64,000 nucleotides of DNA from Auriscalpium vulgare (Eukaryota; Basidiomycota; Agaricomycetes; Russulales; Auriscalpiaceae). The translations under genes and the position numbers were made by a program. Under the pieces are notes generated by a model. It worked only from the letters and a program-made list of their open reading frames with translations, was not told where the DNA came from and did not search any database. Numbering within the stretch: the stretch's first letter is position 1; every line of letters starts with the position of its first letter. Shown here piece after piece: positions 9,871-20,990 of this stretch. The stretch lies in the NCBI GenBank assembly GCA_019915015.1, contig JAHBBC010000013.1:434001-498000 (forward strand), given 5' to 3'.

Positions 9871-10965
9871 GATCCTCAGCGTGCTCGTCGATTGCGTGCA
9901 CTGGCGGTCGGGTGAGCCGGTGGAGGGACCGTCGAGGACAGATGCCTTAGGGCACTGCACACGTCGAAGACGGTGGTGACAGAGCGACAAAAGCGAGCTC
10001 GGCAACACCACGTTCTCATATGCGGGACTGTCGTCGAAGGCGCAAGAGGGATACCAAATGCATGCATCCTAGACGCCCGTACGTGCAGCATTGAACTTCT
10101 TCCAGCCTCGCGCAACGAGTTCCCTGTAAATACGCGTCAACCCTCGAATCAGTGTCGATTGCGAAGGCTCCTGGCGGCCGGAAGGAGCTCACAGAACCCT
10201 CAACGTTGACCGAGCCGCCTCAGAGTTAACGTAAGTTCTTCAGACGCACAAGCCGGCATGGCGCGTACTTTGCAATATACTCCGACGCCATATATGCCGA
10301 TTCTATGACCATGAGCCGGATTTCCAAGGATATCGTAATCATCCTGCAAGACGATGGTGAAAGAACTGCAATGCGCACCTGAAGCCCGACCCATGCAGCC
10401 AGAGGGAGAGAGCGTATCGAACGACGTGGCAAATGCTGTGGTGCTGTTACTCACACACATACTCGAATGCTCGCAAAAACAATACGGGTCGTAACTGAAT
10501 CTGCAGCGATCATGGCATGCATCACGAAAACAAGGTGTGGAAATGTTGTGGGCGATGTGAAAATGGACAAGGATTAACGCAGATTTGCGGTGCGATGGTG
10601 CTAGAGAACGGGAAGTGGTGGCAAAGGACAGTGATTCTGAAGGGAGACCGTCCACTCTTGAAAGTAAACAGTGTACGCGCCGATCGGCAAACTCCGGCGA
10701 CATACTTGTCTTGTGTTTACTTGCCTCTCACACGGTCACGACAACCAAGCCGACGGTGACTAGACGGTGACCCGGCGACGGGCGGGCGCGAGAAATTGGG
10801 ATGGATCTCTATATGTACCCACGTCACCGTGATCCCGTCCTGAAAATTATAATATCACTGATAAGACCGTGGCAGCAACCTGAGTCTGCTGCGGGCGCCG
10901 GCGGAAGCTATCAGACTCTGACTATAAGTCTCGCACACTGACCCAACAATCACATCCACCCCGCA
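9871..10965. other. Intergenic region between family gene 4 and the P450 gene
   Basis: Divergent intergenic region of about 1.1 kb. It must hold the promoters of the minus-strand coiled-coil gene and the plus-strand P450 gene. Short open frames on both strands show no recognisable protein features. AT-rich patches occur near 10840-10860. Confidence 0.6.
10921..10928 (+). promoter_or_regulatory. Possible TATA-like element of the P450 gene
   Basis: ACTATAAG lies 45 bases before the P450 start codon, in an otherwise mixed-composition leader. The position is short for TATA plus a leader but plausible in fungi. This is a match by eye only. Confidence 0.3.
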
Positions 10966-13385
10966 ATGCACACTGCCATCATCCTGGTGCTGTCCGTGAT
11001 TACTCTCTTGGTTTTCCAACGTTTCTTGGACATCAGGAGGGTCATCAGAACCATCACGCACTCTCGCAGCCCAAGACACAGATTCTTCGCCCTTAGTCCG
11101 GCGTCATTCCTTTCCCGCCGAGTCCCCCACATTCCAGGCATCGCAAAGGGTCGCAATGCACTCATGAGATTGAAACATCGAGGTGCGTGCCCACTGGGCA
11201 ATCCGCCACACCGGTGTTGCTAAGACAGTCTGGGTGTATAGAGTTCCAAGAGGTCGGCTGGGATGGGTTCATGGTGGTAAGTTTAAGTTGACTCAGTTTC
11301 CCTTCTCGGCGTCGAGCGTTCTCTTGATGCCAGCTTCCAGGTATCGGCATGGCCACGCGCAGAGGCGGCGCTCACCCTTGCGGACGCCAGCACAATCAAG
11401 GTAAGCAATGGTGTAAACTGGGTCGAAGCGTTCAGCTCATCCAACTCGTTGCCTGTACTAGGAAGTTACCTCGTCGCGAGCGCGCTTCCCCAAACCTGTC
11501 CACCGTTACAAGGTCCTACAGCTCTTCGGAGGCAACATTGTCGCGTCAGAGGGCGATGAATGGAAGAGATACAGAAAGATTGCCGCGCCTGCATTTTCAG
11601 AGGTGCGTCTGCCTTATCATCATCTCCACTGCCAGCATGCGCCTAACACGCGCGGCAGAGAAATAATAAGTTGGTCTGGGATGAAACGGTCCTTATCATG
11701 GAAGACCTCTTCAAGAATGTCTGGCACGACGAGAGCGTGACTCTTGATCACGCCCTCGATATCACTTTGCCGGTACGCAGGGAAGCCTACAATTTTCACA
11801 GCTTCTTGACCAGAGTCTCTTCAGATCGCCCTGTTTGTTATCGGAGTCGCCGGTCAGTTACCAGATGCCTGCTTGAATTCGGTGTGGACGTGTCCTCATG
11901 AGTCGTTTAGGATTCGGACGCAGGGTATCGTGGCAGGATGACGTCGGCATCCCAGCGGGCCATCAGATGGCATTCAAGGAGGCACTCCACGTGGTATCGA
12001 CTCATATAATCCTTAAGATCATGGTCCCCGAATGGGTCCTCGGCTTGAGGAAGAGCTGGAAGAAGGTCGCTCTCGCCTTCAAGGAGCTGAATGTAAGTTT
12101 CATTATTGATTGCTCTCGTACGCTGCATGCTCATATCTGCCGCTCAGCAATATATGCTTGAGATGGTCCAAGCTCGGCGGACAGCAGAAAAGAAAGACGA
12201 GCGGTATGATCTCTTCAGCAGTCTAATGGATGCTTCTGAGGGCGATCACGGAGAGGCTCTCTTGAGTGATAGCGATTTAACAGGTGCGCCAATGGCGTTA
12301 TTCTTTATATAGCTTGTTCATCCAGCTCTTTCAAGGCAACATCTTCATCTTCTTGCTGGCGGGGCACGAGACAACTGCGCACACCTTGTGCTTCACTCTG
12401 GGATATCTGGCTCTTTACCCCGATATCCAGGAGCGGCTGTACCAGGAGATAAGTCGTGTCTCTGTCTCTGCGCCCGGTAGTATGCCGGTTGGTCTTTCCC
12501 GCATGCCTTCGTTGATGCGTTTGACTGATCCCTTTGTAGACGTACGAAGACATGAATAAACTTTCCTGGGCGATGGCGTGAGGGAATCTATCAAGTTTAT
12601 TTGCAGTCGTGCTGATTGTCACACAAGTGTATTCTATGAGACTCTCCGGCTTTTGTGCGTGTCCATCATATCACTTCTGGAGCTCACATACTCATCTTCG
12701 CTGACATTGCCAACTCGATAGACCACCTGTCGTGGCAATTCCGAAGGAGAGCGCGGAAGATACAACGTTAAGCGTCGGGAATTTGCAAGAAGAGAAAGCC
12801 ACAATAGTGGTTCCTAAGGATACCCAGATTGTCCTCCACGTATACGCGCTGCACCACAATCGTCAGCATTTCCTCCGACTGTCTTGTCATCTTGCCGATT
12901 GATGCGCCTCAGCTCGATATTGGGAGGACCCTCTCAGCTTTAAGCCTGAGAGATTCCTTGGCGACTGGCCACGAGATGCGTTTATGCCTTTCAGCGCAGG
13001 TGCATGGTGCCCCTTTGTATCCGTATAACTTAATCGCTGAAATTGAAGTATCAAGGGCCCCGCGCTTGCATCGGCAGGAAGTAATGCGCTCTTTTCTGAT
13101 GCTTGCTCAAAGGCAGCTGAAACATGCGGGTGCAGGTTCTTCGAAACCGAGGCGATCGCCATCATGTGCGCGATCATCTCCAAGTACAAGGTTGAAGTCA
13201 AGGAAGAGCCGGAGTTTGCGAACGAGACGTTCGAAGAGCGTCGGGCTCGCGTCTTGGCCTCGAAATCCGGTCTCACGACGACGTAAGTTCCTCTCACTTC
13301 GTCATGTTATCTGACCATGGGTTACTGACAAGCGGTATGTAAATGAAGTCCAATCCGCGTGCCACTGGCATTCAAGAGAAGATAG
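10966..13385 (+). CDS. Cytochrome P450 monooxygenase, 16 exons
   Basis: Heme-thiolate monooxygenase; substrate unknown. Exons: 10966-11182, 11242-11276, 11341-11400, 11462-11602, 11659-11772, 11825-11852, 11911-12092, 12148-12283, 12336-12487, 12540-12577, 12628-12654, 12722-12861, 12913-12999, 13056-13080, 13136-13282 and 13349-13385. All phases agree and give 521 residues, the usual P450 length. Motifs in order: N-terminal membrane anchor (residues 4-18), I-helix AGHETT (~313-318), ExxR at E372-R375 followed by PP, and heme loop FSAGPRACIG with Cys457. Several exons are only 25-38 nt. The intron at 12488 uses an unusual GTTGGT donor, chosen because it alone keeps frame into TYEDMNK. The style matches the large basidiomycete P450 families, probably an ER-bound enzyme needing a P450 reductase. 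The exact CYP family is not assigned. Confidence 0.88.
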
Positions 13386-13724
13386 TGTTTTGTTTACTGG
13401 CTTGAACTGTAATATCATCATGCGACCCTTAAGAGGCGGACTCCGGAGTGCGCCGACGCGCCGGCCCTATAAAGCCAGCCGGTCTGGTGCAACGAGGGCG
13501 ATATAATGAACAGACAAGATCCAACGACCACGTATCGATCGAGACGACGCGATGGTTTAAATTATGCTGCGCAGGCTGCGCTAAAGACGGTGTGGGTTGC
13601 GGTATATAATGTATGCATGTGTAGGGTGCGGCCACTGAGTGCGGGAGCTGCGCACCACATGCGCCGCCCACCCAGCGCGCAGAACTTCTAAATCAGAAAC
13701 CAGAAAGACCACGGCGGGCCCATA
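13386..13724. other. Spacer between convergent P450 and oxysterol-binding genes
   Basis: The space between two converging 3' ends. It holds a TATAAAG at about 13468-13474 with no recognisable gene behind it. No other feature is seen. Confidence 0.5.
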
Positions 13725-15850
13725 TCAGGGGCCCGCCGCGGCCGGAGCGGATTCCGGCTCGTCCTGCTCCTCGAGTTCCTGCTTGAGGGCGGCCTCGCCG
13801 GCGGGCGTGAGCTTCGCCACCCCGTCCGGATAGTCCTTCTCAAAGTATTTGGGAACAAATCTGCCAAACGCATCATTAAACGAACGCCATCGCGGGGAGA
13901 GAGAAGCACGCACTCGACACCCTTCCGCTTGCGCTCCTCCGCGAGCTCACGCTGCCGCTGCTCGATCGTCTGCTTCGCGCGCGTCGCCTCGCCGAACTCC
14001 TTCCGCAGGAGCCGCTCCGTGACCGTCTCCCACAGCCGTCGGCTCTCATTCGGCTCCTGCCTCGTTATGGGCCGCACAGCCTTCGGTACGATGTGCAGCG
14101 TCGACAGGTCCAGCAGCGTCCGCCATTCTGTGCCCTTGCCCTTGACCTTGCTGGTCAGGGACGAGGAGGAGGAGGCGGGGGAAGCTGTCGCTGAGGGGGC
14201 GGCAGGTGGGAAGGCGTGTCGATAGCGCACGGCGGCGCGCCAGGAGCCCTCAAGGAATATGATGACGCGATCCTTCGGGACGTGCTTCACGCGTGTCCAC
14301 TCTTCGTGCTCCGTCGCGCCTGGCGTGTAGCCGTGGATCACGCCCTCGACAAGGAAGTGCGGCTTGCCAAAGAAGCTCTGCGACTCGTTAGCCCGCGCCG
14401 CCTGCGACATGGTCTGGGTGCACACACCTCCTCCTTGTAGTCGATGATCGCACGCAGCGACTCGCCGTTCAGCCCCTTCCCGCCCTCGCACGTAATAATG
14501 GTGCTCTCCCCCACCGTCACGTAGAAGCTGCCCCGCAGCACCCCGTTCACATGCGCGACAGGGTGTGTGATCCTGTACCGCTCGCCCTCCCCGAACCCGC
14601 CCGTCACGTCGACGAACAGGCCCTTATTCGCGGATCCCGGCCCGATGCGCACGCTCGCAGTGCTCGTGACCTTCGCCGCGATCTGGTCGATGCCCGTCAT
14701 GCGCAGGTTGCGGTCGGGGCACGCCGCGACGTACGCGGAGATGGGCGGGTGGTGTGAGACCTGCTCGGTGAGGAAGAGGACGCGCACGCGCGGTGCGGGC
14801 GTCGACGTCGACGAGGACGCGGCGGACTCTGCGAGGCTGAGCGTGGAGCTTTGCGCGGACACGGCCGGCGTTGTGTTCGCGTGGTCGATCGCCGGCGAGC
14901 TCCAGCCGCGCATGGACAGCAGGCTGCCGAAGCCGCCCGCGCGCGCCGCTGGCACGGTGTCCTTGATGCCCTTCCCGCTGCGGATGCTGTCCGTCTCGGA
15001 CAGGGGGATGCGAGGGGTGCTCCTGGACGCGCGAAGCGTATGATGGGAGGGCTCGACGTTGTCATGCTGGAGTGGGGGATGTGTCGGGTCGTCGGAATAG
15101 GAGATGGGGATGACGTCCCAGTGCGAACGGAAGTGCTCGCCTAGTACAGAGTTGTACGGCTTGCACACTTTCCCGCGCTGATGCGACGTCAACGTCGGCG
15201 GAAAGAAGGAGCAGAAAATCTACGCACGATATGCCGAAGATCTTTCGAGAACGTAAATCGTAACACTGCGAGCATGCGCTCGAGGGGGTCGTCATGGTCG
15301 TTAATGCTGTGTAAATGCTGTCAAAGGAGTTCCGCAAACCGACGAGGAAATACATACGCCGCGAACAGGTCTGGCCTGTCGAGGTAGTGCCAGTATTCAA
15401 GATTTGGAATGGGCTCAAGAAGTGATGCAGGGAGAGATAAACGCCTAGGATGTGCGCATCAGCAATGCGCGGTGATGGCAGAGCAAAGAAAAGGCGGGTT
15501 GAGTGTAGCGCCTCAATCGGAGCACCAGCGCCCGCTGGCGCTTCTGAAGAAGACAGGGCTCACATCGCAGCAATGTCCTTGACACCGAGGGAGCGTTTGA
15601 CGAGCTGAACGATCATCTTGAGCTTCCCGCCCTCGCCCGTATCTTCCGGAACTGAGATGGGGGGACCCGGCGCATCTGTGTCGTGCTCGTCGTCGAGGGC
15701 AGCGACATCGTTGTGGGGGTGGTCGTCAACGGGAGTGGGGGGGAGGACGATGGTGGTGGGGGTGCTCATGATGTGGCCGGAGGGAGGAGAGGGTGGAGGT
15801 GGTGGTGGACCAAGGGAAGAATAGCTGTCATTGGCTTTTTCGGTCACCAT
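13725..15850 (-). CDS. Oxysterol-binding protein homologue (Osh/ORP type)
   Basis: Lipid-transfer protein of the OSBP-related family, which exchanges sterols or phosphoinositides between membranes. Six exons on the minus strand (15850-15564, 15444-15358, 15306-15228, 15177-14428, 14377-13914, 13860-13725), all phases consistent, give 600 residues. The signature EQVSHHPPISA is at ~289-299. Preceding landmarks are LPASLLEPIPNLEYW (~98-112) and the KPYNSVLGE loop (~157-165); following ones are FFGKPHFLVEG and the C-terminal FVPKYFEKDYPDG. No PH domain or ankyrin repeats are present, so it is of the short Kes1/Osh4 type with a disordered N-terminal extension of ~70 residues. A ~100-residue Ser/Pro/Thr-rich insertion sits between the KPYNSVLGE loop and the EQVSHHPP motif. 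The start could instead be a later ATG in exon 1. Confidence 0.88.
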
Positions 15851-17261
15851 TCTTCGTCAACGTGCGCGTCACACTTGGCGTCCGCCTTTCTCTTCCCTTG
15901 CCCCTTCCGCCGCTCGCCCATGCTGCTTGATAATTGGCCGAGACGGTGCGCATGCGCAGGTGTAACAGCTCAAGTAGCGCAGTCGGGATCGCTTGACAGA
16001 CAAGCTGTGTCGTCCTCATCGCCCCGACTCACTTGCCAGCTTCGCTGCTTTCTGATTCTTCGGTTGAAGAGCTGGAAAAGGACTAGAACAGAGCTTGAGG
16101 AAGAGCTCGAGAGTCGCAAAGGAGGCTTTCCTGGCTTGTCTGACGACTCAATGACAAAGTCGCCTCGGGGCGAAGTCAGACGCCCACTTGGGGCACAGCA
16201 GAACGGCATTTATGGACGGGCATCTCTATCCTACTAGGTCCTTGTCCGCAAGGTCTCTCACCGTTGGTGTTGTGAGCTCCGTCGGCATGTCTCTTCTCGC
16301 CTCTCGCCTCTCGCCTCTCGCCCAGTTCCCAGGAGTTATCCCGACCACGACCCGATAGGCTATTGGGCCGGCTTGTTCTTTGCAAGTTACAGCAACCCGC
16401 CGGCGGACGACACGAGGCTTCAAGCTTCATTTGTTGCCTGCCCTCCTAACACTTATCGGATGTGCCTTCAATCTCGCGAGTCGCATGTTCAAAACATACC
16501 GATCACCCGTCAAATCAACTCTCCTGGGACCTGAACGTGGAAGGCGGCCGTCCACGTTCGTCCTCTGGCGGGCCATATCTCGTATGCTCCCCTCCTAATG
16601 CTCTTATCACTCTCGCTGATCCATTTTGCTCCACAGCTTGCTGGACGCACGCCTCTCGCGTCGCTGTACCTTACGGCAGACCGCGTACCCCATTCAACTC
16701 TTCTCTGGCCAGTCTCTGGCTATTACAATGGCCATCTGGTTTCGGACGTACCGGCGAAGTACAAGGAACATTCCAGGTCATTGCTTAACAGCTCCAGAAG
16801 CTTCTTGCAATACAAATACGCGCAGCTTTCCGCGAGGTTCTTTGTTCTCGCTTACTGCGTTTGCGCTACAACCATACTCGGGGGGTCCCCCGTCGCCTTA
16901 ACGCCTGCGCAGCCGCGATGCACTACACGTGGACGCCCTCAAAGTCGCCTGACAGCTTGGGCCTGCGGGAAAGGAGGGGACTCTCCCTGTTCCTTGTTTT
17001 TTCTCGCGCTGTGATTGGAGGGCGCGAGGACACGCGACTGCAACGCGCTGCAGCTGTTAACGAGAGAGATACACGTCTGATGCCAATCTCCACCCCTAGC
17101 TATTGTGCCATAAGCTATAACAACAGGTTGCACACTGCTGCGTTCTCTCATCCGCCTCCCTTAAAACCCTGAACATTACAATCGTACGTGCTCACTTCGC
17201 CCTGACAGACGCACCGTGCGAACTGATTGCTACCCCCCTGCAGACGCGCCATCGAACGACA
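15851..17261. other. Intergenic region, no gene recognised
   Basis: About 1.4 kb with several short open frames on both strands but no coding pattern or motif. It holds the divergent promoters of the oxysterol-binding gene and the coiled-coil gene at 17262, plus a small tandem repeat at 16295-16322. Confidence 0.55.
16295..16322 (+). repeat. Tandem repeat, 4 copies of TCTCGCC
   Basis: Four perfect copies of the 7-mer TCTCGCC in a row. A simple minisatellite-like tract in non-coding DNA. Confidence 0.9.
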
Positions 17262-18194
17262 ATGTATTCCTACCTCTCCACACTCGCCCGCAGTTCCTCC
17301 CCCTCCCTCGACGCCGAGCACGACCACGACCCCAGCCTCACCCCCGCTGCCGCCTTCGCCAAGGGATGGGACGCCGCGCTGCAGCACATCCTCGCCCTTC
17401 CCTCGCCCGAGCGCGCGAAGCTTTTGCGCACGCGGAGGCGCTACCCGGTGGACAGCGACGAGTCGGACTCGGGCTCCGACGACGGACACGAGCGCGTGCG
17501 GCGCGAGGGCGCGCTGATGCGGCGCGCGGACGCGCTCGCGCGCTGGGCGGCGGACATGCAGCAGCGCGAGGACGCGCTGCGCTGCCACGAGATCGGCGCG
17601 AACCGCGACGCGCTGCGCGCCGCGCGCGAGCTGCAGGTGCGCGAGGAGGAGGTGTGCCGCCGCGAGGAGGCCGCCGTGCGCAGGGCGGAGGAGCTGAGCA
17701 GGGCGGAGGAGGCGGCGCGGGCGCGAGAGGAGGCGGGGGCGCTGCGTGAGGACGAGGCGATGCGGGTTCAGCGGGTGCTGCTGAGGCTCCGGACGGCCGC
17801 GTTGAACGAGGAGATTGCGACGCCGACGCCCCGCGCACAGGTGCAGACACTGACACCGCGACCGAAGAAGAAGAATGCCAAGCTGCGCAAGCGGGAGCGG
17901 GAGGAGAGGGAGAAGCGTGCGATTGCGCAGCAACTCGTGCAGGAGGAGGTCGATGTGTGGTGGTGCGAGCTCTTGCCTGAGGAGTCGGACGCGGTGCGCG
18001 AGCACGACCGCTGGCGCAAGGAGACGGCGCGGGCGCGGGACGAGCGGGGTGTCATGCGGCGAAACTCCAGGGCGGGACGTGTGGAGAAGTTCAGCGTGAT
18101 GCGGGAGAGTCTGAAGGCGAGGCGGGTTGGGAAAGCATTGGGTAGGAAGAGCAAGTCGGCGCACATGTATTCTTATTGGCAGGTCGCTGCATGA
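17262..18194 (+). CDS. Divergent coiled-coil protein (relative of the local family)
   Basis: Single-exon gene for a 310-residue protein of unknown function. Residues ~25-55 form a short helical domain (AAAFAKGWDAALQHILALPS), followed by an acidic SDESDSGSDD patch and then a coiled coil at ~78-185 with family-like units (REEEVCRREEAAVRRAEE). A second, basic helical part follows (~195-300; KKKNAKLRKREREEREKR). The N-terminal domain does not align with the SWLRNVVARVVADS domain of the other members, and the GC content is higher. It may be a remote family member or an independent coiled-coil protein. Confidence 0.7.
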   Translation: MYSYLSTLARSSSPSLDAEHDHDPSLTPAAAFAKGWDAALQHILALPSPERAKLLRTRRRYPVDSDESDSGSDDGHERVRREGALMRRADALARWAADMQQREDALRCHEIGANRDALRAARELQVREEEVCRREEAAVRRAEELSRAEEAARAREEAGALREDEAMRVQRVLLRLRTAALNEEIATPTPRAQVQTLTPRPKKKNAKLRKREREEREKRAIAQQLVQEEVDVWWCELLPEESDAVREHDRWRKETARARDERGVMRRNSRAGRVEKFSVMRESLKARRVGKALGRKSKSAHMYSYWQVAA

Positions 18195-19010
18195 GCTGCT
18201 AGGACGAACTGGAATCATCATCAATGTACTAGGGAACAAGCAATTTTATCCACAGCCATGCGTCTATATGCGGACGCGTACAGATCAAGCCAACGCCAAA
18301 ATGAAAGCGTCTGGCCTAGCAAGATATGCAATGGGCAGCAGGTACTCATGTAATTCCGCACTGCAATTGTAGCTGTTAGAGAGCCACAGTTGGCTCAAGG
18401 TGCGCGTACTCACCTCGGTCCCTATCAACTGATGCGCGATACATTTGACCTTCCGCGAGAAGAGGAGAATTTATGGAAGACATGGCCACCAGCTTGAGAT
18501 TTCTTTGGGACATTCGTTGGAGGTTTTATACCGAGTCTCGAGTCGAGCGATGACCGGTTCGGCATCTGCCGAGCATTGTTCCTATCTCCCTTCGCCATAC
18601 GAAAGCTCTTTCATCGACCCGTCCCGCTCCAAGAGACTAACAAAATTGCCTTCCCAAACTGACAGCACCTCCACAGCCTATAAAGTCATCCAAGTACGCG
18701 GCGCGGCATTGGCATCGGAAAGCCTGAGGTCAGAGCAGACTGCGCACGCGTTATGAGCGTCTCTGTGCATGTATTTGGTACTCCCATTGCGCCTGGATGG
18801 ACGAAGAACGCTGGTGAGAAAGGAAGTCCCACTGGCGCATAAGTGACGGAATCTCTTCTGGCATCCGCCGCGGCTCTCTTGGCCTTCATCACCATCCATA
18901 CACTACTGCGCACTCGACAAAGACTTCATCGTAGCTTTGGTGCGTTCCATCCGTCGTCATCGAAGCCCACTCAACCGGCTTACCGGCACTGTGACAGACG
19001 CAGACAGACT
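18195..19010. other. 5' flank of family gene 6
   Basis: No gene is recognised. A TATAAAG lies at about 18679-18685. The flank is unlike the upstream regions of genes 7 and 8, so gene 6 is not part of the recent segmental duplication. Confidence 0.5.
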
Positions 19011-20679
19011 ATGATGGACCCGATCACTCCCACGAATTCCCAATCAACTCTCTCCGAGCCCGACGTCGAGGGCTCCTGGCTGCGGAACATCGTTGCGCGT
19101 GTGGTTGCCGACTCGCAGCACACCATCCTATACCGCGTTGCGCTCGAAACCGAGGCGACCTTAGGCGTGCTCGCGCTCGTGCGAGAAGAACTCTCTAACG
19201 CCTCCTCGAGAGGCGGAACCAAGGGCCCCGATGAGGAGACGCTGGCTGCGAAGGTACAGCGCAGGGAGGAAGAGCTTGGGTGGCGTGAGGAGGAGCTCGA
19301 GTGGAAGGTGAGACATGCCGAACGGAGGGAGCTGCATGCACGCCTGCGAGACGAGAGCGCTAGGGCTAGGGACGAGGAGTTCCAGCAACGCGATGAGGCG
19401 GTCAAGAAGAGAGAAGGCTATCTTGAAAGTATCGTGGACGCGCGGGCAGCCGGGCTTTTGGAGTTGAAGAAGAGCGCGGAGGACAAGGTCCGTAACGCTA
19501 ACGAACTGGAGAAGGGCCTGCAGGAGCGCGCAGGAGATCTTGCTGACAGAGAGGCCGCACTCGCGGAGCGGGAGGCGGCCGTTCGCACTGCCGAGGAGGA
19601 GATCGTGCGGCTGCGTGAGGCTGCCAAGGCCGAGGAAGCCAAGGTCTTCGACATGAAGAAGGTGGCTAATCGCGTGTCGAAGGACGCGGACCAACGGTAC
19701 GAGGCGAGCGAGCAGAGGCAGAAGCAGCTGGAGGATACAGCGCGCAAAGTCAACCGGAAGGCCGCGGACGTCGAACAGCGGGAGCAGTCTCTGCTGATGA
19801 GGGAGGTGGAGGCGGCGCAGAGGGAAGAATTTCTCTTAGTGAGGGAGGCGGAGGCGGCGCAGAGGGAGGATATCCTCATCCGTCGACAGCGGGAGGTGGT
19901 GGGCCGGGAGGAGAAGATGCTGCGCCGCGAGACCGCGGTCAATATTCGGGAGGCGGAAGCTCTGCGGCAGGAATGCACGCTCAGTACGCAGACCCGCCAA
20001 GAACCTATCGCAAACTTTCTCGCATGCGAAGAGGGAATCCGGTCGGTCGTTCAGGGCGTCGACATCGACAGTCACATCGACTCTGGACGTTTGCCCACAA
20101 CGCCGGATGTACGAGCAATTCCAGCTCTCGACACGGCAGTCGAATTAGACGAGGTGGAAGCATGTCATGTTGTCCCCGGCCAGGTTCAAGAGGTCTCAGC
20201 GTCAGCATCCGAGCCCGGCGATGGAGACGTTGTCACTTTGACGGCAGTCAGCGCGTCCCAGCCCAACGCGTGGTTTTTGGTCGATCCACTTCCATTTCAA
20301 CGACCATACACAAAGAAGACAACTGAAAATATTGTCAAATTAGAAAGGGTGAGAGGGACCGTCGAAATTGATATACTGTAGAGCTAAGCTAACGACTCTA
20401 CTACAGTTCAGGAAGTCTTGCGAGAATCACCAGATTCTCAATCGCGCAAAGATGCTGCAGATTCTGGATGAAAGGATACATAGACAGTGTAGTCCATTGC
20501 GAGCGACAGAAAGAGAAGTCAACACGGTGAGAATCCAGTCTATGACAGCAACACAGACATTTGACGAACGGCGCGGGTAGTTCACAGTCTACTGTCTGGC
20601 CAAATCTGTCCCCCATCGAGGCGAGTTGATTGGCAAACTCAAGAATGAGGTTGAAAAGAGAAGGGATCTACCTATATGA
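19011..20679 (+). CDS. Coiled-coil family protein 6
   Basis: Three exons (19011-20348, 20407-20526, 20581-20679; introns 58 and 54 nt, phase 0) give 518 residues. The start MMDPITPTNSQ is chosen by alignment with genes 7 and 8. N-terminal domain ~20-65 (SWLRNIVARVVADSQHTILYR). Coiled coil ~70-330 with RREEELGWREEELEWKVRH and repeated EREAAVRTAEEE / VEAAQREE units. Acidic hinge ~335-440. Exon 2 is exactly 120 nt (FRKSCEN...MLQILDERIH) and exon 3 encodes a basic helix ending ELIGKLKNEVEKRR. The frame stops soon after exon 1 if intron 1 is retained, so splicing is needed for the C-terminal module. Function unknown; self-association through the coiled coil is inferred. Confidence 0.82.
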
Positions 20680-20990
20680 TTGGTCGAGAGTTGGTGTCAA
20701 TCTTGTCCCCGACGGTGTCGAGGGGAGGAGCCGTCTTCCGTACGAAGCCGAAGCAATCAATTCTCTCAAATATCGCATCAAGTGATACTGTACGGACCAC
20801 AAAGCTCTCGATCCGCACGACAGAAGCCACTCAAATTATGATCCGCCAAAAGATTAGATGTGCGCACAAGCATCGCTAAGCCACAGCGCCCCCTCTTGTT
20901 TGATACAAGATCGCCTACCCCCTTCAGAAGAGACAGCATCAGCATCCGACAAAGACGAGAAATGCCAGACGAACCTAACCTCACTTCCGA
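20680..20990. other. Short spacer
   Basis: The space between convergent family gene 6 and the F-box gene. Nothing recognised. Confidence 0.5.

Noticed and set aside
10966..13385. P450 locus as a pseudogene
   Set aside because: At first sight the P450 text is scattered over three frames with stops, but every break falls at a usable splice site pair and all phases agree over 16 exons.
16860..16900. GGGGGGTCCCCC palindrome as a solo transposon end
   Set aside because: It shares only the G/C run with the transposon terminus AGGACCCCC; the adjoining bases do not match and there is no partner or target duplication.
17148..18239. 363-residue minus-strand open frame
   Set aside because: Shadow of the coiled-coil gene at 17262-18194; Arg/Leu/His-rich and without features.
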